NCBI GenBank assembly: GCA_022828595.1
Contig: JAKGHH010000002.1
Coordinates: forward strand, 88,318,076-88,382,075
Source of the DNA: Nelumbo lutea
Lineage: Eukaryota > Streptophyta > Magnoliopsida > Proteales > Nelumbonaceae
Direction: 5' to 3'
DNA length: 64,000 nucleotides
In this document: positions 10,601 through 20,975 of the stretch, one piece after another
Position numbering within the stretch: the first letter of the stretch is position 1
How the letters are laid out: each line of letters opens with the position of its first letter
Notes under the pieces: model-generated
Databases searched by the model: none
What the model saw: the letters and a program-made list of their open reading frames with translations, nothing else
What the model was told of the DNA's origin: nothing
Translations under genes and position numbers: made by a program

Positions 10601-13600
10601 ATGTTCATTATGAGTTTCTTGTCGTGCCCTTTGGGCTGACAAATGCTCCATCGACATTTCAGGCCGTGATGAATGAAGTGTTTAGGCCCTACCTCTAGAA
10701 GTTTATTCTTGTCTTCTTTGATGATATATTGGTATATAGTTCAAATTGGCCCACTCACCTTTAGCATTTATCCATCGCCTTGGACCTTCTGAGGCAACAA
10801 CTTCTTTGTTAAGGCATCCAAGTGTAGCTTTGTACAGAACTGGATTGGTTATTTGGGCCACATCTAGGGGTGGATTCGAGCCGAGTTGAGCCGAATAGCT
10901 TGCTATTCGAGCTCAGCTCACCAAGGTAATATGAGGCTCGAGTTCGAGCTTGAGCTCGATTCGAGCTAGAACCTTGAGCTCGAGCTCACATAAGCTAGAG
11001 CTTGGCTTGACTTGAGCTTGACATAAGAAAAATGTTTTATAAAAATAAAAATATTATATATAAAAATATTTTTTTATTTAATATTTAAAAAATTAAGAAT
11101 TATAGTAATTAGTTATTATTATATATAAAAATAAAAATATTATATATAATATTTTTATTATATATATTATTTTCTATAATTTTATATTTATTATTATTAT
11201 ATGTATGTATGTATTTGCGCTTGGCCTGCGAGCCTCACGAGCCAAGCTTTATTAGGCTCGAGCTCGGCTCGATTAATAAATGGGCCTGTAAATTGGGCTC
11301 GAGCTCGACTCGAAGTCCGTTGAAACCGAGCCAAGCCGAGCTCAAGTAGCTGGTGAAGAGCTTGGCTCGTGGCCACCACTAGCCACATCATTACTGATGG
11401 GAAGGTAATAGTACACCCCTCCAAGATGGCTTGCATGGTAAATTGGCCCCCACCCAAGACACAAAAAGGCATGCAAGGATTTTTGGGCCTTACCGGTTAC
11501 TATCGCAGATTCATAAAGGGGTATGGGATGTTAGCAGCCCCACTTACCAAATTACTTCACGAGAACTTCTCTGAGTGGACTTCACAAGCCCGACATTGGT
11601 CTTACCAGATTTCTCAAAGGTGTTTTTAATTGAGTGTGATGCTTCTGGGAATGGATTGGGTGCTGTCCTCATGCAATAGGGTCAGCCCTTTGGCCTTCTT
11701 TAGCTAGGCCTTGTCTCCCCGAGCTCAGGCTAAATCAGTCTATGAAAAGGAGCTGGTAGCAATTGTCTATGCAGTTCATAGATGGAGCCAAGCTTTATTA
11801 GGCTCGAGCTCGGCTCGATTAATAAATGGGCCTGTAAATTGGGCTCGAGCTCGACTCGAAGTCCGTTGAAACCGAGCCAAGCCGAGCTCAAGTAGCTGGT
11901 GAAGAGCTTGGCTCGTGGCCACCACTAGCCACATCATTACTGATGGGAAGGTAATAGTACACCCCTCCAAGATGGCTTGCATGGTAAATTGGCCCCCACC
12001 CAAGACACAAAAAGGCATGCAAGGATTTTTGGGCCTTACCGGTTACTATCGCAGATTCATAAAGGGGTATGGGATGTTAGCAGCCCCACTTACCAAATTA
12101 CTTCATGAGAACTTCTCTGAGTGGACTTCACAAGCCCGACATTGGTCTTACCAGATTTCTCAAAGGTGTTTTTAATTGAGTGTGATGCTTCTGGGAATGG
12201 ATTGGGTGCTGTCCTCATGCAATAGGGTCAGCCCTTTGGCCTTCTTTAGCTAGGCCTTGTCTCCCCGAGCTCAGGCTAAATCAGTCTATGAAAAGGAGCT
12301 GGTAGCAATTGTCTATGCAGTTCATAGATGGAGAGCTTATTTACTGGGCCAACAGTTCATCATACGAACCGACTTGTGAAGCCTCAAGCACTTGCTGGAA
12401 CAACTTATCCACATTACTGAGCAATAGAAGTGGTTAGCCAAATTAATGGGCTACAATTATGTCATAGAGTGCAAACCTAGGTGTGAGATGGAGTATCCAT
12501 GGATTTCATTTCTGAGCTTCCCTCATCACTAGGTAAGTCCGGTATTATGGTAGTAGTGGACAGGTTAACTAAATATGGGCATTTCAATACCCTATCGCAC
12601 CCCTACAGTGCAGCTCAAGTAGCTGAGGCTTATGTTAAAGAAGTTGTGAAACTGCATGGTACTCCTAAGGCCATTATCTTTGACTGGGATCCTATTTTTC
12701 TTAGCCAATTTTGGACTGAATATTTCAGGTTGCAAGGTATCGGGCTTCACCACTCTACCAGCTATCATCCTCAGTTTGACGGTCAAACTGAGGTTCTCAA
12801 CCGAGGTTTGGAAACATATCTTCAATGTTTCATAGGTGAGAAGCTTCTTCAGTGGGCCTGATGGTTGCCATGGGCTGAGTTCTGGTATAATACTTCCTTT
12901 CATGCAACCATGTGTATCACACTCCCTTCAAGGCCCTCTACGGGAGAGATCCACCACCCATCTTGCCGTTTGAAGTAGGGTCCACTTCAGTTGCCTCAGT
13001 TGAGGAAACTCTCATAGCTAGAGATCAGTTGCTTAAGACATTGAAATTCCATTTGGGAAAGGCCTAACAGCATATGAAGTCCTCGTATGACAAGAAGCAT
13101 AGGAAGGTAGAGTATCAAGTGGGAGAATTTGTCTACCTTAAACTTCAACCCTACAAACAAGCATCCCTTGCAAAAAGAACATGGCATAAACTTTCACCTA
13201 GATTCTTTGGGCCATTCAAGATCATGGAAGAATAGGAGTGGTGGCGTACAAGCTGGAACTACCTACCAGTTCTAAACTACACGTAGTCTTCCACGTCTCT
13301 TTTCTCAAAAAGAGCCTAGGCCCTAAGTGCAATGTTACCAGCAAGTTGCCAGAATTTTCAGAAGAAGGCCATGCCGTCACTCAGCCGCAATGCATCCTTG
13401 ATTATTGCTGGGTAAAGTCAGGAAAGGAGGTGGTTCAGGAAGCTCTCGCCTCTTGGACTGGTTTGCAAGCTGAGGAAGCCACTTGGGAGCCATACAAACC
13501 ATTGCTGGAATTATACCCACACCTCGGCCTTGAGGACAAGGCCTTGCTTGAGTAAGGGGGAGATGTTAGGACCCCAAACCCAAAAAAAAAGCCAGGCCCA

Positions 13601-16600
13601 ATTGGATGGTGTTAGGACCTAAAGCCACTATAGTCGAGTATTAGAAGACAAAACCATGTGCATGGTCCTCATATGATTGTGCATGGTCCCTATCTCGTTG
13701 CACTAATATTAATCATGAGGGAACAAGTATATCAGTCCCTAGGTCAGCTTTAGGTCTTGCCATAGTGGCTCTCATTGACTTTCATAAAGTCAGATTCAAA
13801 TGGGCCCTAAATTGACTAGGGTTTCCACGGGGTTCCTCTTTGGAGAAGAAACAGGAGAAGGGCCCATTAAAGGGAGATAATACAATGAACCATGGATGTC
13901 ATGGCAATGATGTGCATTCAGCCATGATGGGCGTGGAGAGCCACACAAGTCTTTTCTGGGCCAAGCACTTATGGCCCATGTACGGATTACATTCACATAA
14001 CAAATCACCCATAATTTGATCAAAATCAAATTAAATCTTGTAAAACCTACATCCATTTAGATTAATGCATGATCATCCCATGAATGGACCCAATTATCTA
14101 ATAATATTTATCTTGGTATATGAGTCCAACTGCAAAAGACAGCTTGGCCCATATAGCTGTCCATGCTGGAATGGGCTATTCTTGTTTTAATTTAAGTCAA
14201 CTTAGGTTTTACAAGCATGGGCCGAATTGGTCCATGTAATGGGCCATCAAACCCCTAGCCTAGATCCAAAATTGATCACTTAAATTGTGACCCAAGGGGC
14301 TGTTAACAGTCCCCAAGTAACCATAGGTTTGGCCCATGTTAGTTAGACCAAATCTAGGTCAAGTCGGCCTAGGGTTTGGTGCCCAAAACATACATCAATC
14401 CACAATCCACATGGATTATGATATGAAAATTCTTAGTTATGATTCACAATCATATCAGCAAATAAACAACAATTTATCAAATTAAATAACTAGGGCTGAT
14501 AGTGTGATGGTCTGAATCCAATCCAGACAAAAAACAACATGCCAAAAAACTGCTATCTCTAGATTGGTCTGATTCTCCATCTTCCTCTACGATCTCCGGC
14601 AAGTCTTCCGATGTAACTAAAATAGAAAAACCCTAATTTCTAATGCTTACATTAGAAAAAAACCTAATACATTCTTTCTAGAAAAGAAAAGGAATTAATT
14701 ACAGACCAAATAATCAAATAATCAAATAGTGTGCATGAATCTAGCCACCATCAAACATTTTGATCTCCACCACACTTTCAGTCCAAGATTTCAAGAATTC
14801 AGAATAAAACTATTCTATAATATATCAGAACATATAAAGATTAATTTTCAGATCATTGGCCCCAATTCCGAGAACCAAATTCTTAGTTTTTCATGCTAAC
14901 TAGGTCAAATCAGGTTGACTAGTGGAAGATTTGATATTTCTCTCAAATCTGATTCGGTTCGGTTCAAGAACTGAACCTTTGGTTCTGATACCACCGTTGG
15001 AAGGGTTAGAATCTATCTTATGGATGGCCAAACCATGCTTGATGGCTGGGCGAAATTTCAAAAATTTCTAACCCTTTTAGGAACTAATTTCCCGGTGTTT
15101 TGAAAAATTACATTTTTACCAGATTGATTTTTAACAGAATTGGACCAGATTTCAAACGAAATCAAAAGGGGAGGTTGTACTTGATACGGATACCACAAGC
15201 GCAGATCTCAAGGTGGAAAGTTCACGCCCAAATCAGTCCTAAAACCAACCTCCACTGAAGATTGTGCTATGTATGGGTGAAGCTGGTTCAACAACACTGT
15301 TTTCTCCAGAATTGCTGTCCAACTTGCTTGGATTGAATGGGGTAAGTGAGCATGATGTTCTTCAACGTTTTTCTTTCAAAACTAGAAGAAAAGTTGATTA
15401 AAAATCAGTTCTTGAAAGCCTAGGTCGAATTAGGGTTTCTTGGAAGAGGAGAGAAGAAGGGACAACAAGACATTGAGGGGTCATAGCCTAGTTCGCCCTC
15501 TTCACTTTTATCTACTTATTGAGCACTCTCCTAATCTAATTAGGAGATTATCCAAATCTGATTTGGATCTGGACTCTATTAAGAGATAAGCGTTATCCTG
15601 TTAAGAGGATAGGTGCTTCATACCCAATACCAAACCTAGATTCGACCCAAAGCACATGACAATTTAAGTTGTCATGTAATAGCTTAATTAATCTTATTAT
15701 TAATTTTGGGCCTTTGGCCCATTTTTTCGAAGGCTCACGACCCTAGGTGTTGCATGGTCACTTTAGGCCTGATATTGTATGGCATGGGACCCCACAATGA
15801 TCTCACACAAGTCCATATGGGTTCGGCCCTACCCCTGAAATGGGTTAGGCTGAATTCATTGCTTAGGGCAATGAGCCCTTGATCCAATCAACATTGGTTC
15901 AATTTGGGCCCAACATGTACACGTAAATGATCTTTGGATTCAGCCACCCTATGAAGACTCAAGAATAATGGATTTATGTAAGACAAAGTCTATTAGGTAA
16001 TCAACCCTATAATGGTCTCTTACACTTAACCTCTTGGCCCATAATGATCAAAACAATACTAGGGAATGACCTCTCCCCTGGATGCAAGGTGTAGTGTCAC
16101 ACTTTTTGGTCGGATAGATCCCGGGATTAAAACCTTTTGCAAACATTTTTCATAAAATAGTAGTGTATAATATAAATACATTTTGCAAAACTAGATTTCA
16201 GACATAGGTGAAATCAACTTCCGGTAGTTTAGGTTTCCATCAAAGAGTGTGTAAACCCTGATATTCACTTTGTTCGACAAAGGAGCCGATCCTATAATTA
16301 TGATCACTCACTCAGGTGAATTTTTAGACAACCTTAACATACCTATGTATTTGACCCTTGATGGATCTCACTGGTTGGCATATCAAAGACAGCCTAGTGC
16401 AACACTTAGTGTAGTACCATAATCAAGTTTGGGGTTATGTGCAACTTTCTAGTTTTTCCCATCTATCTCCAAGATCCTAGGCATAAATGGAAATCGGTTC
16501 GGGTTCAGTGCTTCTATAAACACCCACTGGTTGTACTTGGGGTCTATCCAATGGATGAGAACATTTTAAACTAACACGAGTCTCTTAAGTGTCCGGTTTA

Positions 16601-19600
16601 AGGGGTAATACATAGAGACATACCAATTATTAACATGAAACAACAATGTACTTTATTCATTTACAAATAAATGCTTATGTACATCAATCTGATTGGAGCT
16701 AAGAGCATACACTGTCTAACAACAGGAAATCCATGATGGCTCATTTTAGAACTAACCATATATATCAGGGTATGGTTGCTTCTCTTTGGAACTCCATTGT
16801 GCTTAAGGGTGTTGGGTTCTGCCCATTGAGATATAATGCTATTCTCTTTTAAATATCCTATGAACTCATTGTCTGGGGATTCTCAACCCTTATTACAACG
16901 GAGAGTTGATGCTTTTATCAAATGCTTCAGTCTTGATGTGCCCATATCTTGAGTAGTAATTTTGGAAGTGATGTAATACTCAATACCACCCCTAGCCCTT
17001 GTATTCATAGGCCCACACACACTAGTGTGTATTAATTCTAATGTATAAGGTAGACAAATAATTGACAAAATTCTTATAGCCAATGAGTGCGCGGAGGAAT
17101 GAAGGAGATCAAGGAGAAAAGTAGACGTACGAAAGCTAGATTTGGAAAAGGCCTATGATTGAGTGGATTGGTCTTTTTTGGTGGGGATCATGAGGAATAG
17201 TGGCTTTGGGGATAAATGGTACAAATGACTTTGGGGATACCTAAGTACTTGTCATTATTTAATCATGGTGAATGGGGTAGTAAAGGGTGTCTACCCTACT
17301 TCTAGGGGCATTAGACAAGGTGAACCTATTGTGCCCTTCTTCGTTATACCTAGCACAAGTTAGGAGTGTATCTAGTCCACCCCTCCCAGATAACTGTAGT
17401 TAACTGGGACCAGCATTGGGTAATGTCCTTCTGTTTTCAATGAAGAATGGAATTCAATGAAGGTATGATTCTCTTCCACATTAGTTGATTTGATATTTAT
17501 CAGTAGTAAAAGTTGTAATGCCTTGATATTACTTTGCTCATGTTGATAACTTAATATATGACCCATAAACTCATCCATGTATCGGAAACATAGATTAGAG
17601 TTTGGCGTAGTACGGAAACAAACCACGTTGAGAGAAGCTTCAAAGAAAAGAGCAAAAGCTGAAATAAATAGGAAAAATAATTTTTCATTGAATAATTTAG
17701 AGAAAATCAACATAAAACTTTTCTAGCTTTGCCCTATCTACTCTTTATATAGACTTACACCTTTATGCCTCTTACAAGGAAGTTTCCTAATATAATAAAA
17801 CACTCATTATAATCCTACTAAATCTCTTCAAAAAAGAAAGTCCTAATTGAATACAAATTTAGAAATCTCGCTGTAATGCTAACTTGGTAAATACGAACTA
17901 AGTTAGAAATCCTGCAATGGTACTAACTTGGTAAAAATGAACTAAAATAGAAATTCCGCAGTGATGCTATCTCAGTAAATATTTACTAAGTTGTGTTGGT
18001 GCCATCACCTCTGATTTTTACATGTCTTGTAGTGGTCCCAACTTGCATAGAACTTATTAGCTTCTTTCTATACCGCGTTATCCTCCCCCAATATGTACTA
18101 AGATGGGTCTTCAAAAACCAACTTTGTAAATGTTTACTCAGTTGGTGTGAATCTCATACTGCATCATCCTCCTCGGGTTGGAGAGAATCTGCCCTCGAAT
18201 TCATACTACCATGTGAACGTCCTCCAACATTTCGTATTGTGCTTTTGTTGTTCTCCTTTGTTTCCAACTTTTTGATAGAAAGCTGGTGGTGTAACTGTCC
18301 AATACGAATTGGAATGTCTTCATTACATCTCTTAACTTTTGAAACACATTTCTTCAAATAATTTAATTCTTCCTTCACTGACCATTCTGAATTTTGCAAA
18401 AATGCTTGCCGATATGGATCCTCATAGACTTGTAAGACAATGCTATCAAAGTTTCTAGTATGATAAATATTCTCTCCATTCTCTTGAATATCATGATGAA
18501 GGATAATATATTCTTCTTGAGCAATGGACTTTTCATCATAGATTGGAGGTTTGTTCCAATCAATAAGTTTCTCTTCAATAGATATTGTTGAGGAGAATGG
18601 CCACACAAGATTTTCGTTACAATTTTCCACAATTTTAAAACAATCAACAAAGTCATAAGATTTGATTTTACCTTTAGATTCTGAAATTGCTAACTCCTCT
18701 ATGGAACTCTAGTCCATGAATTCATTTGAGGTTATACTGCCATTAAACTTTTTCGAATTCAAAATTGAGATCTGTTTCACATTGCTTTTGTTCACCATTT
18801 GCAACTACAACCAGTTTGGTTGCTTGCCAAGTAGAGAAACCTCTTTGAAGTTTTGGGACCTCAATATTGAAACCCATTTCCCTCTGTTTTTTGTCACCAC
18901 CTGCAACTACAGCCGACTTGGATGCTTGCCTTGTTGATGAATAGAAACAAGTGGAAACACTTGCATCAGAGTCGCTGTCCCCTTGCAACGATTTCAACTC
19001 TTGAGCAAGTCCATTGACTTGTCTTCTCAACTCTGCCACCTCTTCTTGTGTTTTATTGTTGAGTTCTTGCTCCATGATGTGAGCCACTTGTTTCTTCTTA
19101 TGGATCCATAATCCAAAGAAGGATCAAATGTGTACTTTGATACCAAATGGATCCATAATCCAAAGAGCAAAAGCTGAAATAAACAGGAAGTTACCTAATC
19201 TTTATATAGAACTCCCCTAGCTTTGCCCTAGCTACTCTTTATATAGACTTATACCCTTATGCCTCCTACAAAGAAGTTTCCTAATCTAATAAAACACTCA
19301 TTATTATAACCCTACTAAATCTCTTCAAAAACGAAAGTCCTAATTGAATTTAAAATCAGAAATCTCGCTGTAACGCTAACTTGGTAAATATGAACTAAGA
19401 AATTCCGTGATGGCGTTAACTTGGTAAAAACGAACTAAGATAGAAATTCTGAAATGATAGCATCTTGGTAAATATTCTCTAAGTTGAGTGGGTGCCATCA
19501 CCTCTGCTTCTTACATGTCTTGTAGTCATCCCAACTTGCATAGAGCTTATTAGCTTCCTTCTGTAGTGCATCATCCTCTCCCTATACATACTAAGATGGG

Positions 19601-20975
19601 TCTTCTAAAACCAATTTTGTAAATGTTTACTCAGTTGGTACGAATCCTGTACTGCATCAGAGTTCTTGTTTATGGTTTATATATTTTTTGTTATTTGCCA
19701 AAATAATTCCAATCTATGCATTTTATTGACCTCCCCTTCCCCACTCTGCTTGTTTCTCCACAACCATCACCACCGCTCATTGTGTGTGATTTGGTTTTCA
19801 TTTTGATAAGGTTACCCTATATTCTTTTCTGTTGATCCTATATGGTGACCACTATTCTGAAAATTGAAGTTACTAAATTTAGTCTTCTATGTTGCCTAGT
19901 GGTTGTTTGTAATATTCTTCTCTTCTAGATAGTTCATATGCAGAGTAGGATATCATCCCCAACTTTCTAGACCATTATACACAAATAAAATGGTGTTGCT
20001 GACTGATTGTGTCGCAGGTTCCCTGACTCCACTAGAAAAAGTATGATGAGCAAATCTGGATCCGCACCAGCGAAAGATCCACTACTGTCAGGAATGGGTT
20101 CCCCACAAAATGACACTCCAGCCCAACCACAAAATGAAGTAGATTTGGTAATATGAATATAATTACTTCCTATTGATTTTTGCCCTTTATATTTCACTCT
20201 AAAACTCTTTTTTTTGCCATGATTTCAGAATCTTTCAGCCAAACTTTATTCTTCTCTGAGAATGCTTCGAACTACTCTTGTTAGAGAAGCAGGAGAAGGG
20301 GTCATGGCATACCACATATTTTTGTGAGTTTATTTCATTTAATTTTTCCCTGTTACGTCAGATTCTTTTCTGACCCCTTGGATTCAACTCTTGAAAAATT
20401 TCCCTGCTTCCATGACTTCAGAAATACTACATTGCAGCAGATCAGCAGGCGGATTCCTAGAACAAAAGAAGAACTCCTTGATATTAGTGGCATTGGCAAG
20501 TAAGATTTAGTTCATCTTAGCTATGAATTTTGATTTCTCAATCAATTTTATGTTGAATATAATGTCTGGATTCAGGGCAAAAGTAAACAAGTATGGAGAC
20601 CGCCTATTGGAAACTATTGAATCTACCATTAGGGAGCATTACAAGTTAGAGAAGGATAGCAGTGGTGATAAAGATAGTACTGAGACAATCAAGAGAAGAA
20701 GAAACTCAACTGGTATTTCTGATGCAAGAATAGAAGAGGATGATGACTTTACTTTTACTGTGGCAAGTGACCTGTCAAAGGGAAGACCTGCTAAGCAAGG
20801 GCGGAAAAAAGGTACAGGACCAAAGGATTTCAGTTTGCCAAGATATGATGATGAGCAATTCCTTGACGCTGATCTAGATTTGGAGTACAATTACAATGAT
20901 AAAGACAATGGTTCATACGAAAAGGCTGATCAAAATAGTGAAGGCAGAGTGTTACCCTCATGGGCGATACCATGA
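7604..20975 (+). CDS. RECQ4A-like: RecQ4A/BLM-like DNA helicase, C-terminal 452 residues (10 exons)
   Basis: Exons: 7604-7672, 7751-7879, 7968-8126, 8234-8314, 8401-8562, 8706-8761, 20018-20147, 20229-20323, 20422-20499 and 20576-20975. All introns are GT-AG and the phases join into one frame. The first exon starts with helicase motif VI ([14 protein letters not shown]). Exon 3 has the zinc-binding cysteines of the RecQ-Ct domain (YC...DC...NCGKTCDNC). Exons 4-6 give the winged helix, and exons 8-10 an HRDC domain containing [19 protein letters not shown]. Exon 10 adds an acidic-then-basic tail ending SWAIP. The family unwinds recombination intermediates in the nucleus and limits crossovers in meiosis. 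The ATPase core must lie upstream of the window; Arabidopsis RECQ4A is about 1190 residues. No broken codon is visible. RECQ4A versus 4B cannot be settled here. Confidence 0.93.
8948..9085 (+). mobile_element. LTR fragment related to the LTR at 32369
   Basis: TGTTAGCGTAGGGGTATTT and the following 130 bp match the LTR at 32369-32631 in order (GTAGGGGTATTT, TTGAGGTTG, ATGTTAGA-CTAGTGTC, TGTGTCTTTTCC, TCTGGCC). The match stops at 'ctggccaa' and gag-like sequence begins at once. The LTR end, primer-binding site and most of gag are therefore missing. It may be the 5' LTR of the adjoining gypsy element after an internal deletion, or an unrelated fragment. The sequence at 13566 that could start a 3' LTR is not of this family. 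Confidence 0.65.
9086..9950 (+). pseudogene. gypsy gag remnant and aspartic protease
   Basis: 9086-9245 reads as the end of a gag capsid ([20 protein letters not shown], then [13 protein letters not shown]). The frame 9360-9920 (186 codons) contains the retroviral-type protease active site DSGSTLNFV at about 9698-9724 and the flap-side block [17 protein letters not shown] near its end. A TAG replaces the residue after VLGV, where the family usually has Q-W-L. The CCHC zinc knuckle expected between gag and protease is not visible, so this interval has lost sequence. Confidence 0.8.
10170..10864 (+). pseudogene. gypsy reverse transcriptase, 5' part
   Basis: In one frame with several in-frame stops, this reads [20 protein letters not shown], then [15 protein letters not shown], then [24 protein letters not shown] and [13 protein letters not shown], then FDDILVYS near 10718-10741. 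The catalytic YxDD of the family appears as FFDDILVY. Stops fall at [13 protein letters not shown]-stop-IRV and L-stop-KFILVFF. The frame reaches the hAT insertion at 10865 and resumes after it near 11390. Confidence 0.85.
10865..11381. mobile_element. hAT-type MITE inserted in the gypsy pol
   Basis: It starts TAGGGGTGG and ends CCACCACTA (ends match at 8 of 9 bases). It is flanked by a perfect 8 bp target duplication, GCCACATC at 10857-10864 and 11382-11389, the hAT hallmark. The ends are rich in overlapping GAGCTCGAGC and TCGAGCTC motifs; the centre is A/T-rich. No transposase is present, so it is non-autonomous. Its right 141 bp are also found at 11787-11927 because of a later tandem duplication. 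Confidence 0.88.
11241..12332 (+). repeat. 546 bp near-perfect tandem duplication across hAT and RNase H
   Basis: 11241-11786 and 11787-12332 are almost identical; I noticed one base difference (cttcacgag versus cttcatgag, 11557 and 12103 area). Each unit holds the last 141 bp of the hAT element and the gypsy connection and RNase H segment. At the junctions only 2 bp (ga) are shared between the ends. The copies lie head to tail. The duplication is recent compared with the decay of the element. Confidence 0.93.
11390..12482 (+). pseudogene. gypsy connection and RNase H region, duplicated
   Basis: Each duplicate carries the RT connection block [20 protein letters not shown], then [20 protein letters not shown], followed after frame breaks by a RNase H start ([15 protein letters not shown] in another frame) and [18 protein letters not shown]. 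Only the second copy continues into [14 protein letters not shown] and the block ending near 12482. Single reading frames of 86 codons are at 11369-11629 and 11915-12175. Neither copy could give a working enzyme. Confidence 0.82.
12497..13558 (+). pseudogene. gypsy integrase core and chromodomain
   Basis: The frame 12499-12861 starts [10 protein letters not shown] and contains [12 protein letters not shown] (first catalytic Asp), then [20 protein letters not shown] and [20 protein letters not shown] (catalytic Glu). The second catalytic Asp region reads DWDPIFLS rather than the usual DRDP. The N-terminal HHCC zinc finger is missing: RNase H sequence joins the core directly at about 12483-12497. 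The frame 13238-13555 ends with a chromodomain, [20 protein letters not shown] near 13437-13496, then LEDKALLE. Such domains bind modified histone tails and guide insertion. Several frameshifts lie between 12862 and 13237. Confidence 0.87.
13566..14997. other. Possible gypsy 3' LTR start, then internal sequence of long-LTR copy C
   Basis: TGTTAGGACCCC at 13566 follows a purine tract and probably begins the gypsy 3' LTR; I cannot find its end. TGTTAGGACCT recurs at 13611. Further right, the sequence next to the primer-binding site at 14981 must be leader of the minus-strand long-LTR element C. It has no gag or pol frame; the longest frame is 86 codons and unrecognised. This fits a large non-autonomous derivative. 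Confidence 0.45.
14981..14993 (-). other. Primer-binding site (initiator tRNA-Met type) of element C
   Basis: On the minus strand this reads TGGTATCAGAACC, close to the plant initiator methionine tRNA complement TGGTATCAGAGC. It lies 4 bp beyond the LTR end at 14998. It proves that the 1.7-1.9 kb repeats are LTRs and fixes their orientation. Confidence 0.82.
14998..16721 (-). mobile_element. LTR C (5' LTR) of the long-LTR family
   Basis: This 1724 bp copy reads TGGAAGGG...CTGTCTAACA on the + strand, that is TGTTAGACAGT...CCCTTCCA on the minus strand. It is collinear with copies A, B and D, with shared blocks such as atggatggccaaacc near the left end and ctaacacgagtctc near the right. Unlike A, B and D it keeps a primer-binding site and about 1.4 kb of neighbouring leader, so it is not a solo LTR. 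A partner 3' LTR is not visible on its left. Confidence 0.82.
16883..17080 (-). pseudogene. Ty1/copia integrase fragment
   Basis: The minus-strand frame (66 codons) contains [19 protein letters not shown], the block that opens the copia integrase core, with IHTDVCGP in intact relatives. The following Y-F-I-T-F-I-D-D segment is altered to YYITSKIT, so the second acidic region is lost. Only about 200 bp remain, between LTR C and a LINE fragment. Confidence 0.65.
17100..17345 (+). pseudogene. LINE reverse-transcriptase fragment
   Basis: The sequence reads [18 protein letters not shown], then a block ending [14 protein letters not shown]. These are RT motifs A and B of plant L1-type elements, in order. 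It breaks off after VPFF, before the catalytic FADD motif. Stops after KAYD and WYK show it is dead. The next 280 bp up to about 17628 hold nothing I recognise. Confidence 0.75.
18154..18630 (-). CDS. Polyprotein C-terminus-like ORF of the small gypsy-like element
   Basis: This is 158 codons, read just downstream of the gag-like frame. Its end, [15 protein letters not shown], resembles the SRTNSFQEGEDD-type tail that closes many plant gypsy polyproteins, and it stops right at the purine tract before the 3' LTR. The body (charged, several Trp and Tyr, no catalytic motif) is unrecognised. I infer a gag start and polyprotein end left around a deleted pol. It would depend on another element's enzymes. 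Confidence 0.5.
   Translation of the reverse strand: MENCNENLVWPFSSTISIEEKLIDWNKPPIYDEKSIAQEEYIILHHDIQENGENIYHTRNFDSIVLQVYEDPYRQAFLQNSEWSVKEELNYLKKCVSKVKRCNEDIPIRIGQLHHQLSIKKLETKENNKSTIRNVGGRSHGSMNSRADSLQPEEDDAV
18743..19087 (-). CDS. gag-like N-terminal ORF of the small gypsy-like element
   Basis: This 114-codon frame starts just after the primer-binding site with [20 protein letters not shown] and continues as a heptad-like coiled coil to about residue 40 ([16 protein letters not shown]). An acidic SDSD stretch follows. This layout matches the start of gag in many plant gypsy elements, but no capsid or zinc knuckle follows. The rest contains two similar segments ([20 protein letters not shown] and [20 protein letters not shown]), an internal duplication of about 40 codons. 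Confidence 0.55.
   Translation of the reverse strand: MAHIMEQELNNKTQEEVAELRRQVNGLAQELKSLQGDSDSDASVSTCFYSSTRQASKSAVVAGGDKKQREMGFNIEVPKLQRGFSTWQATKLVVVANGEQKQCETDLNFEFEKV

Larger units (their letters stand above)
9086..13565 (+). mobile_element. Decayed Ty3/gypsy chromovirus-like element
   Basis: Protein domains appear in the Ty3 order on the + strand: gag remnant, protease (DSGSTLNFV), reverse transcriptase (FDDILVYS), RNase H, integrase and a C-terminal chromodomain. A purine-rich tract, aagggggagatg near 13553-13564, precedes TGTTAGGACCCC at 13566, which fits a polypurine tract and the start of a 3' LTR. Many stops, a deletion of the integrase zinc finger, a hAT insertion and a tandem duplication make it inactive. 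It lies in the helicase intron, in the sense orientation. Confidence 0.88.
17629..19659 (-). mobile_element. Small non-autonomous Ty3/gypsy-like element
   Basis: Two direct repeats of about 510-535 bp flank a 0.98 kb core. The right repeat (19148-19659) is the 5' LTR and the left one (about 17629-18166) the 3' LTR, because the core codes on the minus strand. On the minus strand the LTR starts TGATGCAGTA. TTGGTATCAAAGTAC (at about 19133-19147) follows the 5' LTR as a tRNA-Met type primer site, and a CGAGGAGGA purine tract precedes the 3' LTR. The left LTR's outer edge is uncertain by about 20 bp, and I found no clear target duplication. Confidence 0.78.
8762..20017 (+). other. 11,256 bp helicase intron filled with nested transposons
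   Basis: The donor is G|GTGTGG after 8761 and the acceptor is TGTGTCGCAG ending at 20017. The split codon is AG plus G (Arg), so the frame is kept. The intron holds, in order, an LTR fragment, a gypsy relic, long-LTR copy C, copia and LINE scraps and a 2 kb non-autonomous gypsy element. The other introns of this gene within the window are 76-143 bp. The first exon is also preceded by at least 7.6 kb with no helicase exon. Confidence 0.88.
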
